From the NCBI GenBank assembly GCA_905206345.1, contig CAJLGW010000082.1:1-7258 (forward strand): DNA of 7,258 nucleotides, given 5' to 3'. Made by a program: the position numbers and the translations under genes. Shown one piece after another: positions 5,552 through 7,258 of the stretch. How positions within the stretch are numbered: position 1 is the stretch's first letter; every line of letters begins with the position of its first letter. The notes below the pieces were generated by a model, which worked only from the letters and a program-made list of their open reading frames with translations, was not told the DNA's origin and made no database searches. The stretch comes from an uncultured Sutterella sp. Its GTDB lineage: Bacteria > Pseudomonadota > Gammaproteobacteria > Burkholderiales > Burkholderiaceae_F.

Positions 5552-7054
5552 TTATTTCGCGATAAAATCTTCCACTGCCTTTTCAAGTTCCGCCTTCGCA
5601 GTATCAATTTGCGCCAATCGTACCAGACGTTCTTCTTCGTCCTTTTGAATTTGCGCTTCTATGACATCTAGTTGACGAGTCACTTCAGCTGTCGCAGAAC
5701 CGCCCCAGCAAGTCTTTGATTGAGCATTTTTTACCGGATCAAGCGCCGCCTTTAAATCATCTTCAGTCATTTTGGAGGTAAATTTAAAGAGACGTTGGCA
5801 GAACATATTAAGTTCGGCCAAAGTAATCTGGTCAGCCATCATGCGTTTTTCATTGAGATAACCTACTACATCAGCCACAATTTCATGTGCTTCACGGAAA
5901 GAAATCTTATCTATACGAACCAAATAATTGGCCAATTCCGTCACTGTACAGAAATTGCGACGGGCGCATTCTACCATACGGTCCTTATTGATCTTCATGT
6001 CGAAGATTGCGACATTTAAGAGATCTGCGTCTTGCAAGAACTCCGTCATTGCAGTCCAAAAATAACGAACAGATTCGCTGCTGACATCCCGGCAATGCAT
6101 ATATGGCACATTCTTCATCGCAGTACACAGTGATACATAGAACGCTTCTAGGTGACCAGCCTTGGCACGAACATGCTCAAGCACGATCGGATTTTTCTTT
6201 TGCGGCATAATTGATGAGCAGCCAGACACTGAGTCGTCGAGCTCTATATAACCGTATTCGGGAGTAGCCCAAACGGTAAGATCCATAGCTATCCGACTAA
6301 AATTCATGGCTGCGGTGGACATTGCCGCTGACAATTCAAGTGTAAAGTCACGACTTGCTACACAGTCAAGGGAATTTTCCATCGGTTTATCAAAACCGAG
6401 GAGTTTTGCAGTATAGTGACGATCAATATCAAACGTAGTCGACCCCATAGAGCATCCACCCAACGGACATTGATTGAGTCCATCCCAAACGTTGGCCATA
6501 CGTTTGTAATCACGAGCCATAGCATTCAATATAGCAGAACAATAATGCGCCAACGTAATGGGCTCTGAAGGTTGCAAATGAGTGTAGCCAGACATTACAG
6601 CATCAGTATTTTCTCGTGCCAATTTGAGAAAACTCTTTCTCAAAACAAGGAAACGCTCACAAACCGTGAGGAAATAACGACGAACGTCATAACGGATCTC
6701 CGTAGCGAACATATCGTTTCTAGATCGGGCCGTATGTTGCTGACCACCAATTTCAAGGGAAGTTCTCTTAATCAAATAGCGCTCAAAATTAAAGTACAAG
6801 TCTTCGACATCAGGAATAATTTCAAATTCAGGATTACTTTGCATCCCTGCTATATCTTGAGTGACTTGCAGAATTTGTTTAGCGACATCATTGTTAATAA
6901 TGCCCTCTTTAACAAGCATTAAGACATGTGCTTTATTAATATCCAAAAGAGTCTGATAGGAGCGCTCAAAGTCTGTAGCAATTGCTGGACGGATCAAATA
7001 ATCCACCAGTTCCTTAGCAGGCGCTTTCTTCATTTTTCCACGTTGAATGGCCAT
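5552..7054 (-). CDS. argininosuccinate lyase-like enzyme (fumarase/aspartase superfamily)
   Basis: Members of this superfamily cleave or form a C-N (or C-O) bond by beta-elimination, releasing fumarate; ArgH splits argininosuccinate to arginine and fumarate. The 500-aa protein has the three conserved regions in order: GQQHTARSRND (104-114), SGYTHLQ with the probable catalytic-acid His159 (155-161), and the mobile-loop signature SIMPQKKNP (281-289) with the probable catalytic base Ser280. The first glycine of the signature GSxxMPxKxNP is Cys279 here (SGCSSIMP), a departure from typical ArgH. The protein is longer than usual ArgH (about 460 aa), with an N-terminal lead and a charged C-terminal helix (470-500). 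The ATG has AGGAG six bases upstream. No argG or arginine gene is near; a substrate other than argininosuccinate, such as another amino-acid succinyl adduct, is a real possibility. It is first in a unit with the marC-like and lysR genes. Confidence 0.85.
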   Translation of the reverse strand: MAIQRGKMKKAPAKELVDYLIRPAIATDFERSYQTLLDINKAHVLMLVKEGIINNDVAKQILQVTQDIAGMQSNPEFEIIPDVEDLYFNFERYLIKRTSLEIGGQQHTARSRNDMFATEIRYDVRRYFLTVCERFLVLRKSFLKLARENTDAVMSGYTHLQPSEPITLAHYCSAILNAMARDYKRMANVWDGLNQCPLGGCSMGSTTFDIDRHYTAKLLGFDKPMENSLDCVASRDFTLELSAAMSTAAMNFSRIAMDLTVWATPEYGYIELDDSVSGCSSIMPQKKNPIVLEHVRAKAGHLEAFYVSLCTAMKNVPYMHCRDVSSESVRYFWTAMTEFLQDADLLNVAIFDMKINKDRMVECARRNFCTVTELANYLVRIDKISFREAHEIVADVVGYLNEKRMMADQITLAELNMFCQRLFKFTSKMTEDDLKAALDPVKNAQSKTCWGGSATAEVTRQLDVIEAQIQKDEEERLVRLAQIDTAKAELEKAVEDFIAK

Positions 7055-7089
7055 TTTCGACTCCTATTTAAATCCGAGGTAGATACTTC

Positions 7090-7118
7090 ATTATGCGAAG
7101 GCAATAACAATCTGACCA
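7090..7118 (-). promoter_or_regulatory. candidate sigma70 promoter of the lyase-marC-lysR unit
   Basis: On the minus strand, TGGTCA (7113-7118, 4 of 6 to consensus) precedes CATAAT (7090-7095, 5 of 6) by exactly 17 bases. Transcription would begin near 7083, giving a leader of about 29 bases with the AGGAG ribosome-binding site before the ATG at 7054. It is the best-placed match in the upstream region and coincides with a palindrome over the -35. Confidence 0.55.
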
Positions 7119-7130
7119 GCAATAGTTATT
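7103..7130. promoter_or_regulatory. 28-bp dyad over the -35, candidate operator
   Basis: The segment reads AATAAC-n-AT, a 10-base centre, then AT-n-GTTATT, an inverted repeat with 8 matching positions per arm. Outer GCGAA (7095-7099) and TTCGC (7132-7136) extend the symmetry with a small offset. It overlaps the -35 of the candidate lyase promoter, a position suited to repression or regulator contact. The downstream LysR gene is the obvious candidate binder, although the site is wider than the classic T-N11-A box. Confidence 0.45.
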
Positions 7131-7212
7131 TTTCGCAAAATTAATATTTCTTTTTGATATAAATACGAGTGAAACAAAAGCCCAACCTTTCATTTCCATT
7201 GAAGGTAAACAA

Positions 7213-7240
7213 CTCGCGACTCATTAAGTCGCAAGCTTTT
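7213..7240 (+). terminator. weak hairpin with T-rich tail, possible end of a gene outside the window
   Basis: GCGACT (7216-7221) and AGTCGC (7227-7232) pair perfectly around a five-base loop. The stem extends outward by two more pairs past a C/A mismatch, and CTTTTGATTTATT follows on the plus strand. No plus-strand gene is present to be terminated. On the minus strand the stem becomes 9 bp with a G-U pair, followed by TTGTTT, so it could end a minus-strand gene lying right of the window. The role is uncertain. Nothing else is recognised in 7131-7258. Confidence 0.35.
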
Positions 7241-7258
7241 GATTTATTGTCATCTCTT

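Overview
The window is about 7.3 kb of accessory or junction DNA from what looks like a marine-type gammaproteobacterium. Vibrionales or relatives is my guess, from moderate-to-low GC, the style of the IS66 and IS200-like elements and the LysR/MarC neighbours; nothing in the window fixes the taxon. No RNA gene, CRISPR array or replication origin is visible. All intact genes lie on the minus strand.

Left part (1 to about 3289): a nearly complete IS66-family insertion sequence read right to left as tnpA, tnpB and tnpC. tnpA and tnpB overlap by 4 bp. tnpC follows after an unusually long 264-bp gap that carries its own promoter-like sequence. The TnpC transposase is oversized (694 aa) but keeps its zinc-finger cysteines and the D/D/E residues. 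The outer left end of the element appears to lie just outside the window.

Middle (about 3290-3827): a graveyard of mobile DNA without an intact gene. It holds an 11-bp perfect hairpin, an array of three clear and one decayed TGTCCCA-N4-TGAAA repeats that resemble a motif inside the IS66 end, and then the C-terminal coding remnant plus the structured right end of an IS200/IS605-type (Y1 tyrosine transposase) element. The stop codon of the next gene falls inside that element's end.

Right part (3825-7258): an apparent three-gene minus-strand unit. It has a sigma70-like promoter with an overlapping dyad, then an argininosuccinate-lyase-like enzyme, a strong intrinsic terminator, a MarC-family membrane protein and a LysR-type regulator. 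The terminator ends only about a dozen bases before the marC-like start codon, so expression of the last two genes probably depends on readthrough or attenuation. A plausible but unproven reading is an enzyme acting on an amino-acid adduct, a membrane protein handling the substrate or product, and a regulator controlling the unit. No argG or other arginine gene is present, so a role in arginine synthesis is not supported by context.
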